This document shows, piece after piece, positions 44,372 through 52,246 of a stretch of DNA of 64,000 nucleotides (position 1 is the stretch's first letter; each line of letters starts with the position of its first letter). Location of the stretch: assembly GCF_017642925.1 (NCBI RefSeq), contig NZ_JAEPOL010000017.1, forward strand, positions 1 to 64,000, in the 5' to 3' direction. The notes beneath the pieces were generated by a model. The model ran no database searches and was not told the DNA's origin. It saw only the letters and a list, made by a program, of their open reading frames with translations. The position numbers and the translations under genes are program-made. Source of the DNA: Maricaulis sp. GTDB taxonomy: Bacteria > Pseudomonadota > Alphaproteobacteria > Caulobacterales > Maricaulaceae.

Positions 44372-45550
44372 ATGACGGATACCAGCGAAATTCGCGCCAG
44401 CAGCGCCCGTCCTTCCGACGAGATGCTGCCCTTCCTCAATAATTTCCACGACATCTTCACCACGCTCGGCGTACTGATCCTGCTGGGCGGGCTCGGCGTC
44501 GGCGCCGGCCAGGTGATGGCCGGGCTCGACATGGCCGAGGGCAGCCAGGCCTGGCAGAACATATTGATGGCATTGATCGGCGGTATCGCCGTGTTCGCCT
44601 GGTTCCTGTCCGCCCTTCTGGTCGGCAAACAGCGCCGCATTCTGCCCGGCATCGTGCTGTCGGGCGTGTTCGGTGTTGCGACAGCCATCGTTCTGGTCTG
44701 GGGCTATGCCCAGTTCCTGATCCACGTCACGGGCATTTCCGAAAGCAGTTTCGAGCTGGGCAGCGAGAGCGCCGAAAACATGGCCTTCGGCCGTGAAGCG
44801 GTGATGGCGGTCGTTTCGCAGATCCCGCTTTCGGTGCGCGTCATGCCGGTCGTGTTCGGCCTCGCCTTCGTGCTGCCGATGATGGCCTATTACCGCGTCT
44901 ATCGCCTGCCGTTTGCCGGCGGTCTGGTCGGTGCCGGCACGGTGATGACGGCCGTGCTGACCCTGCTCGTCATCGAGCCCTATACGGCCATCGTCTGGAT
45001 GCCGGCGATCAATGTCGCCGCCGGTGCGGCCCTGCTGCTGGCGGGGATAATGTTCGACGCCCGCGACCCGGGCCGTGAAACGCGCCTGTCCGGCACGGCC
45101 TTCTGGCTCCATTTCTTCGCGGCGCCGATCCTGCTGGGCGCCGTGCTCAACATGGCGCAGGTCGGCCTCACGCTCGGCGAAAGCGATTTCGCGAACCCTG
45201 ACGCGATCAATTTGTTTGCCGCGCTGGCGGCTGACAGTGCCGAGGCGATGCGCCTCGCGGTGACGGCCCTGGTGGTGATCGGCCTGTTTGCGCTGGTCTC
45301 GCTGCTGATCAACCGGCGCGCGCTGATTGTCTCCGGCCTGGTGACCGCGGGCGTGTCGATCGGCGTCATCGTCAATTCGACCGATCTGGGTGCCGGCGTC
45401 GTGGTCGCCGTGACGCTGCTGGTGCTGGGCGGGATCGTTGTCCTGCTGGGCGCGGCCTGGAACCCGGTGCGCCGGATCCTGCTGCTGCCCATCCCGCAGG
45501 ACGGCCCCCTCGGCCGCATCTTCCCGCCGGTCAGCGCCGCCGAAGGCTGA
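44372..45550 (+). CDS. Polytopic membrane protein of unknown function
   Basis: This 392-residue protein has about ten hydrophobic spans from residue 25 to the C-terminus and a short cytoplasmic start. Charged loops are few (GKQRR, DARDPGRETR, NRRAL). I recognise no domain. The ATG at 44372 has AGGGGA just upstream and is preferred to the GTG at 44354. A strong T-tailed terminator follows at 45575-45611, so the gene closes a transcription unit. Confidence 0.75.
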   Translation: MTDTSEIRASSARPSDEMLPFLNNFHDIFTTLGVLILLGGLGVGAGQVMAGLDMAEGSQAWQNILMALIGGIAVFAWFLSALLVGKQRRILPGIVLSGVFGVATAIVLVWGYAQFLIHVTGISESSFELGSESAENMAFGREAVMAVVSQIPLSVRVMPVVFGLAFVLPMMAYYRVYRLPFAGGLVGAGTVMTAVLTLLVIEPYTAIVWMPAINVAAGAALLLAGIMFDARDPGRETRLSGTAFWLHFFAAPILLGAVLNMAQVGLTLGESDFANPDAINLFAALAADSAEAMRLAVTALVVIGLFALVSLLINRRALIVSGLVTAGVSIGVIVNSTDLGAGVVVAVTLLVLGGIVVLLGAAWNPVRRILLLPIPQDGPLGRIFPPVSAAEG

Positions 45551-45574
45551 CCGCCTGCGTCGAAAACGAAACGA

Positions 45575-45611
45575 GGCCGCCCAGCCTGACCGCGGGGCGG
45601 CCTTTTCTTTT
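45575..45611 (+). terminator. Rho-independent terminator
   Basis: GGCCGCCC pairs with GGGCGGCC around a 12-base loop and is followed by TTTTCTTTT. It ends the membrane-protein gene upstream. Confidence 0.85.
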
Positions 45612-45692
45612 GCCCGGTCTTGATGACGGCCAGGCATTTACGCCGTTGCCGGGAACACCGATCATGGCCTTCGCAGCGGGAGGCGAGAGGGC

Positions 45693-46802
45693 ATGACCCA
45701 CGATACGGACGCCATCATCATCGGGGCCGGGGCTGTCGGGCTGGCCTGTGCCTATGCCCTGGTCCAGCGCGGCTTCGAGACGATCGTGCTGGAGAAGCAG
45801 AAGGCGATCGGGCAGGGCGTCTCCTCGCGCAATTCCGAGGTGATCCATGGCGGGCTCTACTATCCCACGGGTTCGCTGAAGGCGCGGCTGTGCGTCGAGG
45901 GGCGCCGCAAGCTCTATGACTTCCTCGCCAGCCATCATGTGGCGCATGAACGCTGCGGCAAGCTGGTCGTGGCGACCGAGCCGCACGAGATCGAGCGGCT
46001 GGATGCCATCTTCGACCAGGCCGCAGCGAATGGTGTGGAGGGCATGCAGCGCCTGACCGGCGCCGAGGCGCGGGCGCTGGAGCCGGGCTTGAGAGCCGAG
46101 GCAGCGCTGCTCTCGCAGACCAGCGGCGTGATGGATGCCCATGGCTATATGGACGCGCTGGCCGGCGAGATTTCTGCCCAGGGCGGGGCGATTGCCGTCA
46201 ACACACCGTTCGCCGGCGCCCGGCCGCTGGAGGGCGGCGGTTTTGCGATCCGCACCGGCGGGGATCATGCGACCGAGGTGACGGCGCGCCATCTGGTGAT
46301 CGCGGCAGGACTCGGCGCCCAGGCGGCGGCCGAGACGGTGGAGACCTATCCGGCCGGCGCGATCCCGCCGCTGCATCTGGGCAAGGGCGTCTATTTCACC
46401 ATGGCCGGCAAGGCGCCGTTCCGGCATCTCGTCTATCCGCTGCCCATTCCCGGCGCGCTGGGCACGCATTACCGCCGCGATCTGGGCGGGCAGGCGCGGT
46501 TCGGGCCGGACCTGGAATTCGTCGCGACCGAGGATTACAGCGCCGACCCGGCCCGCGGCGCGGCTTTCTACGCCACGATCCGCCGCTTCTGGCCGGACCT
46601 GCCCGACGGTGCTCTCGTGCCCGACTATGCCGGTATCCGCCCCAAACTGCACGGGCCCGGCGAACCCCATCCGGACTGGCGCATCGCTGGCACCGGGCAG
46701 CACGGCATGAAAGGCCTCGTTACGCTGTTCGGCATTGAAAGCCCCGGCCTCACGGCCTCGCTCGCCATCGGCGAGCATGTTGCGGGGATGCTGGCGGGGT
46801 AG
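45693..46802 (+). CDS. FAD-dependent oxidoreductase, L-2-hydroxyglutarate oxidase-like
   Basis: The 369-residue flavoprotein has the N-terminal dinucleotide fold IIIGAGAVGLACAYAL (about 8-23) and the segment SSRNSEVIHGGLYYPTGSLKA (about 45-65), characteristic of the LhgO/L2HGDH group. A C-terminal FAD-contact region follows (GQHGMKGLVTLFGIESPGLTASLAIG). Relatives oxidise L-2-hydroxyglutarate to 2-oxoglutarate as a repair reaction. Another 2-hydroxy acid is possible. The gene stands alone between a terminator and a repeat. Confidence 0.82.
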   Translation: MTHDTDAIIIGAGAVGLACAYALVQRGFETIVLEKQKAIGQGVSSRNSEVIHGGLYYPTGSLKARLCVEGRRKLYDFLASHHVAHERCGKLVVATEPHEIERLDAIFDQAAANGVEGMQRLTGAEARALEPGLRAEAALLSQTSGVMDAHGYMDALAGEISAQGGAIAVNTPFAGARPLEGGGFAIRTGGDHATEVTARHLVIAAGLGAQAAAETVETYPAGAIPPLHLGKGVYFTMAGKAPFRHLVYPLPIPGALGTHYRRDLGGQARFGPDLEFVATEDYSADPARGAAFYATIRRFWPDLPDGALVPDYAGIRPKLHGPGEPHPDWRIAGTGQHGMKGLVTLFGIESPGLTASLAIGEHVAGMLAG

Positions 46803-46821
46803 CCGCAGAACCGGCAGCCCT

Positions 46822-46986
46822 GTCATCCCGGATGAATGCCCGGCCTCGGGCCGGGCGCAGGTCCGGGACCCATAATCCGGGTTCACGCCTGACAGACTCC
46901 GCTATCGAACCCGCTTTTGGCCAATATCGAGTCTATGGCTCCCGGCCCTGCGGCCCGCCTTCGCGGGCCATCCCGCCGGGATGACA
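46822..46986. repeat. Dispersed intergenic element, type C
   Basis: GTCATCCCGG at the left and CCGGGATGACA at the right bracket the unit. Inside are GGGACCCATA and a degenerate inverted counterpart (TATGGCTCCCG). This is the same plan as 32395-32560. Confidence 0.65.
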
Positions 46987-47064
46987 AAATTTTGAGCGGC
47001 AAACGCAGTCCTTGTCGCGGCGCTGCGTTCATGGCCAAATCCTGCCGGGGAAGGGGAGGCAGAC

Positions 47065-47910
47065 ATGACACCATCGCGTTGGGCCTTCGGGCTTTGCATC
47101 CTGTTTGCGCTGGCAACGACCCTGCTGACGCTGGCCTTCGGTACACCGCCGGAGCCGGCCGTGCCGCTGCATTCCGGTTTCAGCACGCCCATCCTGGCCC
47201 TGGAATTCGCCACGCAGGTGACACATCTCGACTTCCTGCAGGGCGAGGCCGGAGCGGAGATGCGCGATTATATCCGGCACGTGCAGTTCATCGATGTCTT
47301 CTTCCCCATCGCCTATGCGGGCATGGCCGCCTGCCTCTTTCTGGGCATGGCGATGCGGGGAAATATCTTCGCCGTTCTCGGCGTTGGCCTGGCCGTGGCG
47401 ACCATCGTTGCGGACTGGCAGGAAAACGCCACGATCGACGATATTCTCGACGAGATCGAGAACCCGCATTGCAACGCCCAGACCGTGCCGGAGGATCAGG
47501 GCGGCGATCCGGTCCTGCGCGACTGTCTGTCGGACGAGGTGTTCGAGAATGCCCCGCCGGCGCTGGAACTGGCCTCTTTCGTGTTCGACAGCTTCCTGCC
47601 GATCCGGATCGAATTCCTGCGCGAGGACACCTGGATCAAATGGGCGCTGATGGCGACCTATGCGGTGCTGCTGTCGGCCCTGTTATGGTTCTCCGGCCGG
47701 CCGGTCTGGCATGAGTGGCGGCGCTGGCTGGCGGTGCCGCCTGCATTGGCCGCCTTCGCCATCTGCCTCACATGGCTGACCGGTTCGAACGGCCATGTCG
47801 CGGAAATCATGAGCATACTGCTCATTCCATTCATGCTCACTTTTCCCGCCGCCGCGGTGATGTATTTTCTCGCCAAGCCCAAAGGGTCCCGCAAGACGGG
47901 CACCCGCTAG
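47065..47910 (+). CDS. Membrane protein of unknown function
   Basis: The 281-residue protein has an N-terminal span (about 6-26), two to three further spans around 70-120, and three towards the C-terminus (about 200-270). Between them is an acidic soluble loop with two cysteines (NPHCNAQ and LRDCLSD). No family is recognised. It ends 19 bases before tdh on the same strand, so the two are probably co-transcribed, but a functional link is not evident. Confidence 0.7.
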   Translation: MTPSRWAFGLCILFALATTLLTLAFGTPPEPAVPLHSGFSTPILALEFATQVTHLDFLQGEAGAEMRDYIRHVQFIDVFFPIAYAGMAACLFLGMAMRGNIFAVLGVGLAVATIVADWQENATIDDILDEIENPHCNAQTVPEDQGGDPVLRDCLSDEVFENAPPALELASFVFDSFLPIRIEFLREDTWIKWALMATYAVLLSALLWFSGRPVWHEWRRWLAVPPALAAFAICLTWLTGSNGHVAEIMSILLIPFMLTFPAAAVMYFLAKPKGSRKTGTR

Positions 47911-47929
47911 CAAAGGTCGAGGAAAAGCC

Positions 47930-48958
47930 ATGAAAGCCCTGGTCAAGGCCAAGCCGGAAGAAGGCATCTGGATGGACGACGTGCCGATGCCCAAGATCGG
48001 CCCGGACGACGTGCTGATCCGCATCACCAAGACCGCCATCTGCGGCACCGACATCCACATCTATAACTGGGATGACTGGGCCGCGAAGAATGTGCCGACA
48101 CCGATGGTGGTGGGCCATGAATATGCCGGCGAGATCGTTGAGGTCGGCGGCAATGTGACCCGCGTGAAAGTGGGCCAGCGTGTCTCCGGCGAGGGCCATG
48201 TTGTCGGCGCCACCTCGCGCGCGGCGCGGGCAGGCCGTTTCCACCTCGACCCCGACACGCGCGGCGTCGGCGTGAACATTCCCGGCGCCTTTGCCGAATA
48301 CATGAAACTGCCGGCCTTCAATGTCGTGCCGCTGCCCGAAGAAGTGCCCGACGAGATGGGCGCCATTCTCGACCCGCTGGGCAATGCCGTGCACACGGCG
48401 CTGCAGTTCGACCTGATCGGCGAGGATGTGCTGATCACCGGGGCCGGCCCGATCGGCATCATGGCGGCGGCCATCGCCCGCCATGTCGGTGCGCGCCATG
48501 TCGTGCTGACCGACATCAATACGCACCGTCTCCACCTGGCCAGCCAGGTCGCGCCGAATATCCGCACGGTCGACGTCTCGAAGGAAGACCTGCGCGATGT
48601 CCGCAAGGCGCTGAAGATGACCGAAGGCTTTGATGTCGGCCTGGAAATGTCCGGCGCGCCGCAGGCTTTCGGCTCGATGCTCAACAATATGGTGATGGGC
48701 GGCAAGATCGCGATGCTCGGCCTGCCGTCCAAGCCGATCGAGGTGGATTTCGGCCAGCTCGTCCTCAAGGCGATCACGCTGAAAGGCGTTTATGGCCGCG
48801 AGATGTTCGAGACCTGGTACAAGATGATCGCCATGCTCGAAAGCGGTCTGGACGTCTCGCGCATCATCACCCACCGCTATGCCGCCGACGAATTCCAGAA
48901 GGGTTTCGACGCCATGCGTGCCGGCAAGTCGGGCAAGGTGGTCCTGGACTGGAGCTGA
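47930..48958 (+). CDS. tdh: L-threonine 3-dehydrogenase lacking the structural zinc site
   Basis: Tdh oxidises threonine with NAD to 2-amino-3-ketobutyrate, the substrate of Kbl. The 342-residue medium-chain dehydrogenase keeps the catalytic zinc ligands Cys38 (ICGTD) and His63-Glu64 (GHEYAG) and the NAD motif [12 protein letters not shown] (about 168-179). Numbering follows E. coli Tdh exactly, but the four structural-zinc cysteines (93, 96, 99, 107) are Gly, Ser, Ala and Asp here, in [19 protein letters not shown]. The lobe is kept in length but cannot bind zinc. Start ATG 47930 follows a GAGGAAA site. A nitroreductase gene begins two bases after the stop. Confidence 0.93.
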   Translation: MKALVKAKPEEGIWMDDVPMPKIGPDDVLIRITKTAICGTDIHIYNWDDWAAKNVPTPMVVGHEYAGEIVEVGGNVTRVKVGQRVSGEGHVVGATSRAARAGRFHLDPDTRGVGVNIPGAFAEYMKLPAFNVVPLPEEVPDEMGAILDPLGNAVHTALQFDLIGEDVLITGAGPIGIMAAAIARHVGARHVVLTDINTHRLHLASQVAPNIRTVDVSKEDLRDVRKALKMTEGFDVGLEMSGAPQAFGSMLNNMVMGGKIAMLGLPSKPIEVDFGQLVLKAITLKGVYGREMFETWYKMIAMLESGLDVSRIITHRYAADEFQKGFDAMRAGKSGKVVLDWS

Positions 48959-48960
48959 TC

Positions 48961-49635
48961 ATGGGTGCCGAAAAACGCGTGCCGCTGGAAGGGTTTGTCG
49001 AGTATGCGCCCGAGGACATGTCGTCCCGGGTTGCGGCCTTCACGGAAAATCTGCGCCGTCGCCGCACGGTGCGCGATTATTCCGATCGTCCGGTCGATCG
49101 CGCGATCGTCGAACAGGCCATCCTGGCCGCCGGATCGGCGCCGTCGGGTGCCAATCACCAGCCCTGGCATTTCGTCGTTCTGACCGACGCCGAGCGCCGC
49201 AAGGCGCTGCGCGAAGCGGCCGAGGCGGAGGAGCGGGCCTTCTATGCCGGCAAGGCGTCGGAGGAATGGCTCGAGGCGCTCGCGCCGCTGGGCACGGATG
49301 CCGACAAGCCGTTTCTCGAGACCGCGCCCGTGCTGATCGCGGTCTTCGCCCAGAAGCGCGGCGGCGAACGCGCGGGTCAGGACAAGAAGAATTACTATAT
49401 CAATGAGAGCGTCGGCATTGCCTGCGGTTTCCTGCTGGCGGCGCTGCACGAGGCGGGCCTGGTGACGCTCACCCACACGCCCAACCCGATGCGTTTCCTC
49501 AACGAGGTCTGCGAACGCCCGGTGACCGAAAAGCCCTACATGCTGATCGTCGGCGGCTATCCGGCCGAAGGTGCCACCGTGCCGGAACACGCGCTGGTGA
49601 AGAAGTCCCTGGACGAGATCACGACCTGGTTGTGA
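48961..49635 (+). CDS. Nitroreductase-family flavoprotein (iodotyrosine deiodinase-like)
   Basis: The 224-residue FMN protein has the nitroreductase opening [15 protein letters not shown] (about 32-46), [14 protein letters not shown] (about 61-74) and the closing [15 protein letters not shown] long insertion around 85-130 and the early extension [13 protein letters not shown] resemble the iodotyrosine-deiodinase/BluB-like branch. The substrate is unknown. It is translationally close to tdh and may share its message, although no pathway link is known to me. Confidence 0.82.
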   Translation: MGAEKRVPLEGFVEYAPEDMSSRVAAFTENLRRRRTVRDYSDRPVDRAIVEQAILAAGSAPSGANHQPWHFVVLTDAERRKALREAAEAEERAFYAGKASEEWLEALAPLGTDADKPFLETAPVLIAVFAQKRGGERAGQDKKNYYINESVGIACGFLLAALHEAGLVTLTHTPNPMRFLNEVCERPVTEKPYMLIVGGYPAEGATVPEHALVKKSLDEITTWL

Positions 49636-49660
49636 GTTTTCTCCTCCAGACAACACGCAT

Positions 49661-49812
49661 TTTTCCCGGCCACCCGCTTTCGCGGGCGCAGGCTTCAGCC
49701 TGCGGAGACAGGGTGGAGATCCGGGACCCAGAGGACGAGCGATGAGCCCGGTATCTCGTCGGTCGGTCCCGGCGCTGCGTCCCGCCTGCGCGGGACATCC
49801 AGCCGGGAAAAA
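49661..49812. repeat. Dispersed intergenic element, type C-like
   Basis: TTTTTCCCGGC opens and GCCGGGAAAAA closes the unit. Inside are GGGACCCAGA and short hairpins such as CCCGCTTTCGCGGG and GCAGGCTTCAGCCTGC. It is a diverged relative of the other type C units. Confidence 0.5.
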
Positions 49813-49865
49813 TGCCTTGTGGATTGATGGGGATCGGGCGGCATGACTGCCGACCCGCGAACCCC

Positions 49866-49905
49866 CAAAAAACAGAGCGCCCGGATCGGGGGAGGATCCG
49901 GGCGC
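49866..49905 (-). terminator. Rho-independent terminator, minus strand
   Basis: GCGCCCGGATC and GATCCGGGCGC form an 11-bp perfect stem with a seven-base loop. On the minus strand it is followed by TCTGTTTTTT. It lies about 95 bases after the immunity-like gene. Confidence 0.8.
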
Positions 49906-50000
49906 CAGATTTGCCGACCAACCGTTATCTGATCGGGGCGCTTTTGCCAGGGAAACCGGGAGTGAGGGAACCGGTTTCCCGTTTCGGGGTTGGGGGAACC

Positions 50001-50195
50001 CTAGGCCCGCATGCGCCGGCGGATTGCCGTGAAGGACCAGATCAGTGCGACCACCCAGCCGATCACCGTCCAGCCCAGAAGCAGGTTGGTGAGGAAGATC
50101 GCAAAGGTGTTGTCGTGACCGCGCAAGAGCGCGATCAGCGTCGGCAGGAACATCAGCAGCAAGGCGATGATGCCGAACTCCGCTCCACCCATCAT
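50001..50195 (-). CDS. Small membrane protein, superinfection-immunity-like
   Basis: The 64-residue protein has two membrane spans with the family pattern FLPTLIALLRGHDNTFAIF, LTNLLLGWTVIGWVVALIW and a basic end RRRMRA. It resembles the Imm_superinfect family, named after phage T4 Imm but very common in bacterial chromosomes, where its role is uncertain. I choose the ATG at 50195, which has GGAG six bases upstream; ATG 50207 and GTG 50219 are alternatives, the latter abutting the palindrome at 50220-50242. It has its own terminator at 49866-49905. Confidence 0.7.
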   Translation of the reverse strand: MMGGAEFGIIALLLMFLPTLIALLRGHDNTFAIFLTNLLLGWTVIGWVVALIWSFTAIRRRMRA

Positions 50196-50219
50196 GACGA
50201 TCTCCATCTCCGTTTCCAC

Positions 50220-50242
50220 TTCATATCGAATTTCGATATGAA
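50220..50242. promoter_or_regulatory. 23-bp perfect palindrome upstream of the immunity-like gene
   Basis: TTCATATCGAA and TTCGATATGAA are exact inverted arms of 11 bases around one central base. It ends 25 bases before the preferred start codon. Its position and symmetry make it an operator for a dimeric regulator, perhaps of PadR or ArsR type; none is encoded nearby. Confidence 0.7.
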
Positions 50243-50348
50243 TGTATGAGCGCCCCCGGAAGAGCGCAATAGCGGGGAAGGGGGGATTGGACGGATTTTC
50301 GTCCCGCCTCTCTTTGGAGGCCTCGGGAATGTCCGGGAACCGGCTCTG

Positions 50349-51248
50349 TCAGGCGGTCCGCAGCGCCCGTTCCGCACGCGGCGGGCGGCCGAACTGGCGG
50401 CTGTATTCGCGCGAGAACTGGGTCGGGCTTTCATAGCCGATGGCAAAGGCGATGGCCGAGACGCTCTCGGCGGTGTCGGTCAGCCGGCGGCGGGCCTCCA
50501 TCAGGCGCAGCGTCTTCTGGTATTGCAGCGGCGTCGTGCCGGTCAGGCTGCGGAAATGCTCGTGAAAGGCCGAGGCGCTCATGCCGGCCTCGCGCGCCAG
50601 ATCGGCAACGGGCAGGGCATTGTCGAACTCGCGGCGGATACGCCCGATGGCGCGGGCGATCCGGCTGGCATGACTGTCAGGCCGGGTCAGGCTGGCGAGG
50701 AGCGGCGCCTCCGGGCTGCGCAGCAGGCGATAGTGGATTTCCCGGACCGTCAGCGGCGCCAGGACAGGCAGATCGTCCGGCTGCTCGTGCAGGCGGTAAA
50801 GACGCGCCATCGCATCGACAAGGGCCGGGTCGGCGGTGGTCACCGTCATCGCGGAGCAGCGATACTCCGTGCGCGGTGGCGGCAGCGCGTCCTCTGGCAG
50901 TCCGGCCATGAGTTCGCGCAGCAGCGCGATATCGATCTCCAGGCCCAGCGAGAGATAGGGCGCGCCGGCACTGGCCGTGACAATGCGGGCCGTTGTCGGC
51001 AGGTCGAGGCCGACGATCAGGGTCTGGCCGGCGGCAAAGGTGAGCGCGGTATCGCCCATCACGGTCTGCTTGGCACCCTGCAGGACCAGGCAGAAAATCG
51101 GGCGGTAGTCGACGACATCGAGCGGCGTCGGCGCCCGGCTGCGCACCAGGCTGAGACCGGGCACACCGGTCGGGTTCGGCTGGGTGTCAAAGCCCATACG
51201 GTCGGCATGCCGGGTCATGTCGCGCTTCAGGCTGTCGAGATCGGTCAT
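50349..51248 (-). CDS. AraC-family transcriptional regulator
   Basis: The 299-residue protein has an N-terminal AraC_N-type ligand domain (about 20-170, with PIFCLVLQGAKQTVMGD) and a C-terminal double helix-turn-helix (about 195-295, MSASAFHEHFRSLTGTTPLQYQK; AIGYESPTQFSREYSRQFGR). The start at 51248 is supported by AGGAG 8 bases upstream. It is divergent from the SDR gene, a common arrangement for this subgroup. Two 19-base direct repeats 21 bases apart in between (51313-51352) are a likely binding site. Confidence 0.88.
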   Translation of the reverse strand: MTDLDSLKRDMTRHADRMGFDTQPNPTGVPGLSLVRSRAPTPLDVVDYRPIFCLVLQGAKQTVMGDTALTFAAGQTLIVGLDLPTTARIVTASAGAPYLSLGLEIDIALLRELMAGLPEDALPPPRTEYRCSAMTVTTADPALVDAMARLYRLHEQPDDLPVLAPLTVREIHYRLLRSPEAPLLASLTRPDSHASRIARAIGRIRREFDNALPVADLAREAGMSASAFHEHFRSLTGTTPLQYQKTLRLMEARRRLTDTAESVSAIAFAIGYESPTQFSREYSRQFGRPPRAERALRTA

Positions 51249-51312
51249 GCATGGCTCCTGCCGGTATGGACTACGCGCGGGTACCTCGCCGCGCAAGTCG
51301 GGCGAGCCGGGG

Positions 51313-51352
51313 TTCCGGAGGATCGGGCAGGTTTTCCGGAGCATGCGGCAGG
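51313..51352. promoter_or_regulatory. AraC-type direct repeats upstream of the SDR gene
   Basis: TTCCGGAGGATCGGGCAGG (51313-51331) and TTCCGGAGCATGCGGCAGG (51334-51352) agree at 16 of 19 positions and are 21 bases apart, two helical turns. This is the typical spacing for AraC-family activators. They lie 57-96 bases before the SDR start. Confidence 0.6.
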
Positions 51353-51408
51353 CCGGGCATCGGTGCGGCCGCTAGATGAGGGGCGTCTTGAACACCGGAG
51401 CCTTTCCC

Positions 51409-52176
51409 ATGACCCAATCAACCACCCCCATCGCCCTGATCACCGGCGGCAGCCGCGGGCTGGGCCGCAATACCGCCCTTCATCTGGCCCGCAAGGGCGT
51501 CGATGTCATCCTGACCTGGCGCGGCAATCGCGCGGAGGCGGAAAGCGCCATGGCCGAGATCGAGGCGCTGGGAGGCCGGGCGGCGATCCTGCAGCTCGAC
51601 ACCGGCGACATTGCCAGCTTCGCCGGCTTTGCCGAGGCTGTGAAATCCGTCCTGGCCGAGGGCTGGCAGCGCGACCGGATCGACTTCCTGGTCAACAATG
51701 CCGGACATGGCGTCTACAAGCCCTTCGCCGAAGTCACCGAGGCCGAGTTCGACGGGCTGGTGAATGTCCACTTCAAGGGCGTCTTCTTCCTCACCCAGAC
51801 GCTCCTGCCGCTGATCCGCGATGGCGGGCATGTGGTGAATGTCTCGTCGGGCCTGACCCGCATCACGCTGCCCGGCTTTGCCGCCTATGCCGCGATGAAG
51901 GGCGCAATCGAGGCGCTGACCCGCTACCAGGCCCGTGAACTGGGCGAGCGGGGGATCCGCGTGAATGTGGTCGCGCCCGGCGCGATCGAGACGGATTTCG
52001 GTGGCGGCATGGTGCGTGACAATGCGCAGATGAATGCCGAAATCGCCTCGGTGACGGCGCTGGGCCGGGTCGGCCAGCCCGACGATATCGGCGGCGCGAT
52101 CTCCAGCCTTCTGACCGGCGATTTCGGCTGGCTGACGGCGCAGAGGATCGAGGTCTCCGGCGGCCAGGCACTGTGA
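51409..52176 (+). CDS. Short-chain dehydrogenase/reductase
   Basis: The 255-residue classical SDR has the cofactor motif TGGSRGLGRNTALHLA (about 12-27), NNAGHG (about 97), the catalytic serine in VNVSSG and YAAMK (YxxxK) near 163-167. An arginine at the first strand end (TWRGNR) favours NADPH. The substrate is unknown. It is divergently paired with the AraC regulator, which probably activates it. A perfect hairpin terminator follows. Confidence 0.88.
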   Translation: MTQSTTPIALITGGSRGLGRNTALHLARKGVDVILTWRGNRAEAESAMAEIEALGGRAAILQLDTGDIASFAGFAEAVKSVLAEGWQRDRIDFLVNNAGHGVYKPFAEVTEAEFDGLVNVHFKGVFFLTQTLLPLIRDGGHVVNVSSGLTRITLPGFAAYAAMKGAIEALTRYQARELGERGIRVNVVAPGAIETDFGGGMVRDNAQMNAEIASVTALGRVGQPDDIGGAISSLLTGDFGWLTAQRIEVSGGQAL

Positions 52177-52188
52177 CCTCAAATGCGA

Positions 52189-52215
52189 ACGCCCGCCCCC
52201 GGGAGGGGCGGGCGT
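52189..52215. terminator. Bidirectional terminator between convergent genes
   Basis: ACGCCCGCCCC and GGGGCGGGCGT form an 11-bp perfect stem with a five-base loop between the SDR and acyl-CoA ligase ends. There is no clear T-run on either strand. Confidence 0.6.
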
Positions 52216-52246
52216 CAGTCATTCCGTTGCTACAGACAGAGACCGG

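Larger units (their letters stand above)
49636..50000. other. Intergenic region with repeat and terminator hairpins
   Basis: There is no gene. A type C-like element (49661-49812) is followed by a minus-strand terminator (49866-49905). A 10-bp inverted repeat follows (GGGAAACCGG / CCGGTTTCCC, 49950-49980), downstream of the immunity-like gene. Confidence 0.7.

Noticed and set aside
45620-45919. Separate small gene overlapping the flavoprotein start
   Set aside because: It is another frame of the flavoprotein gene and its upstream terminator region.
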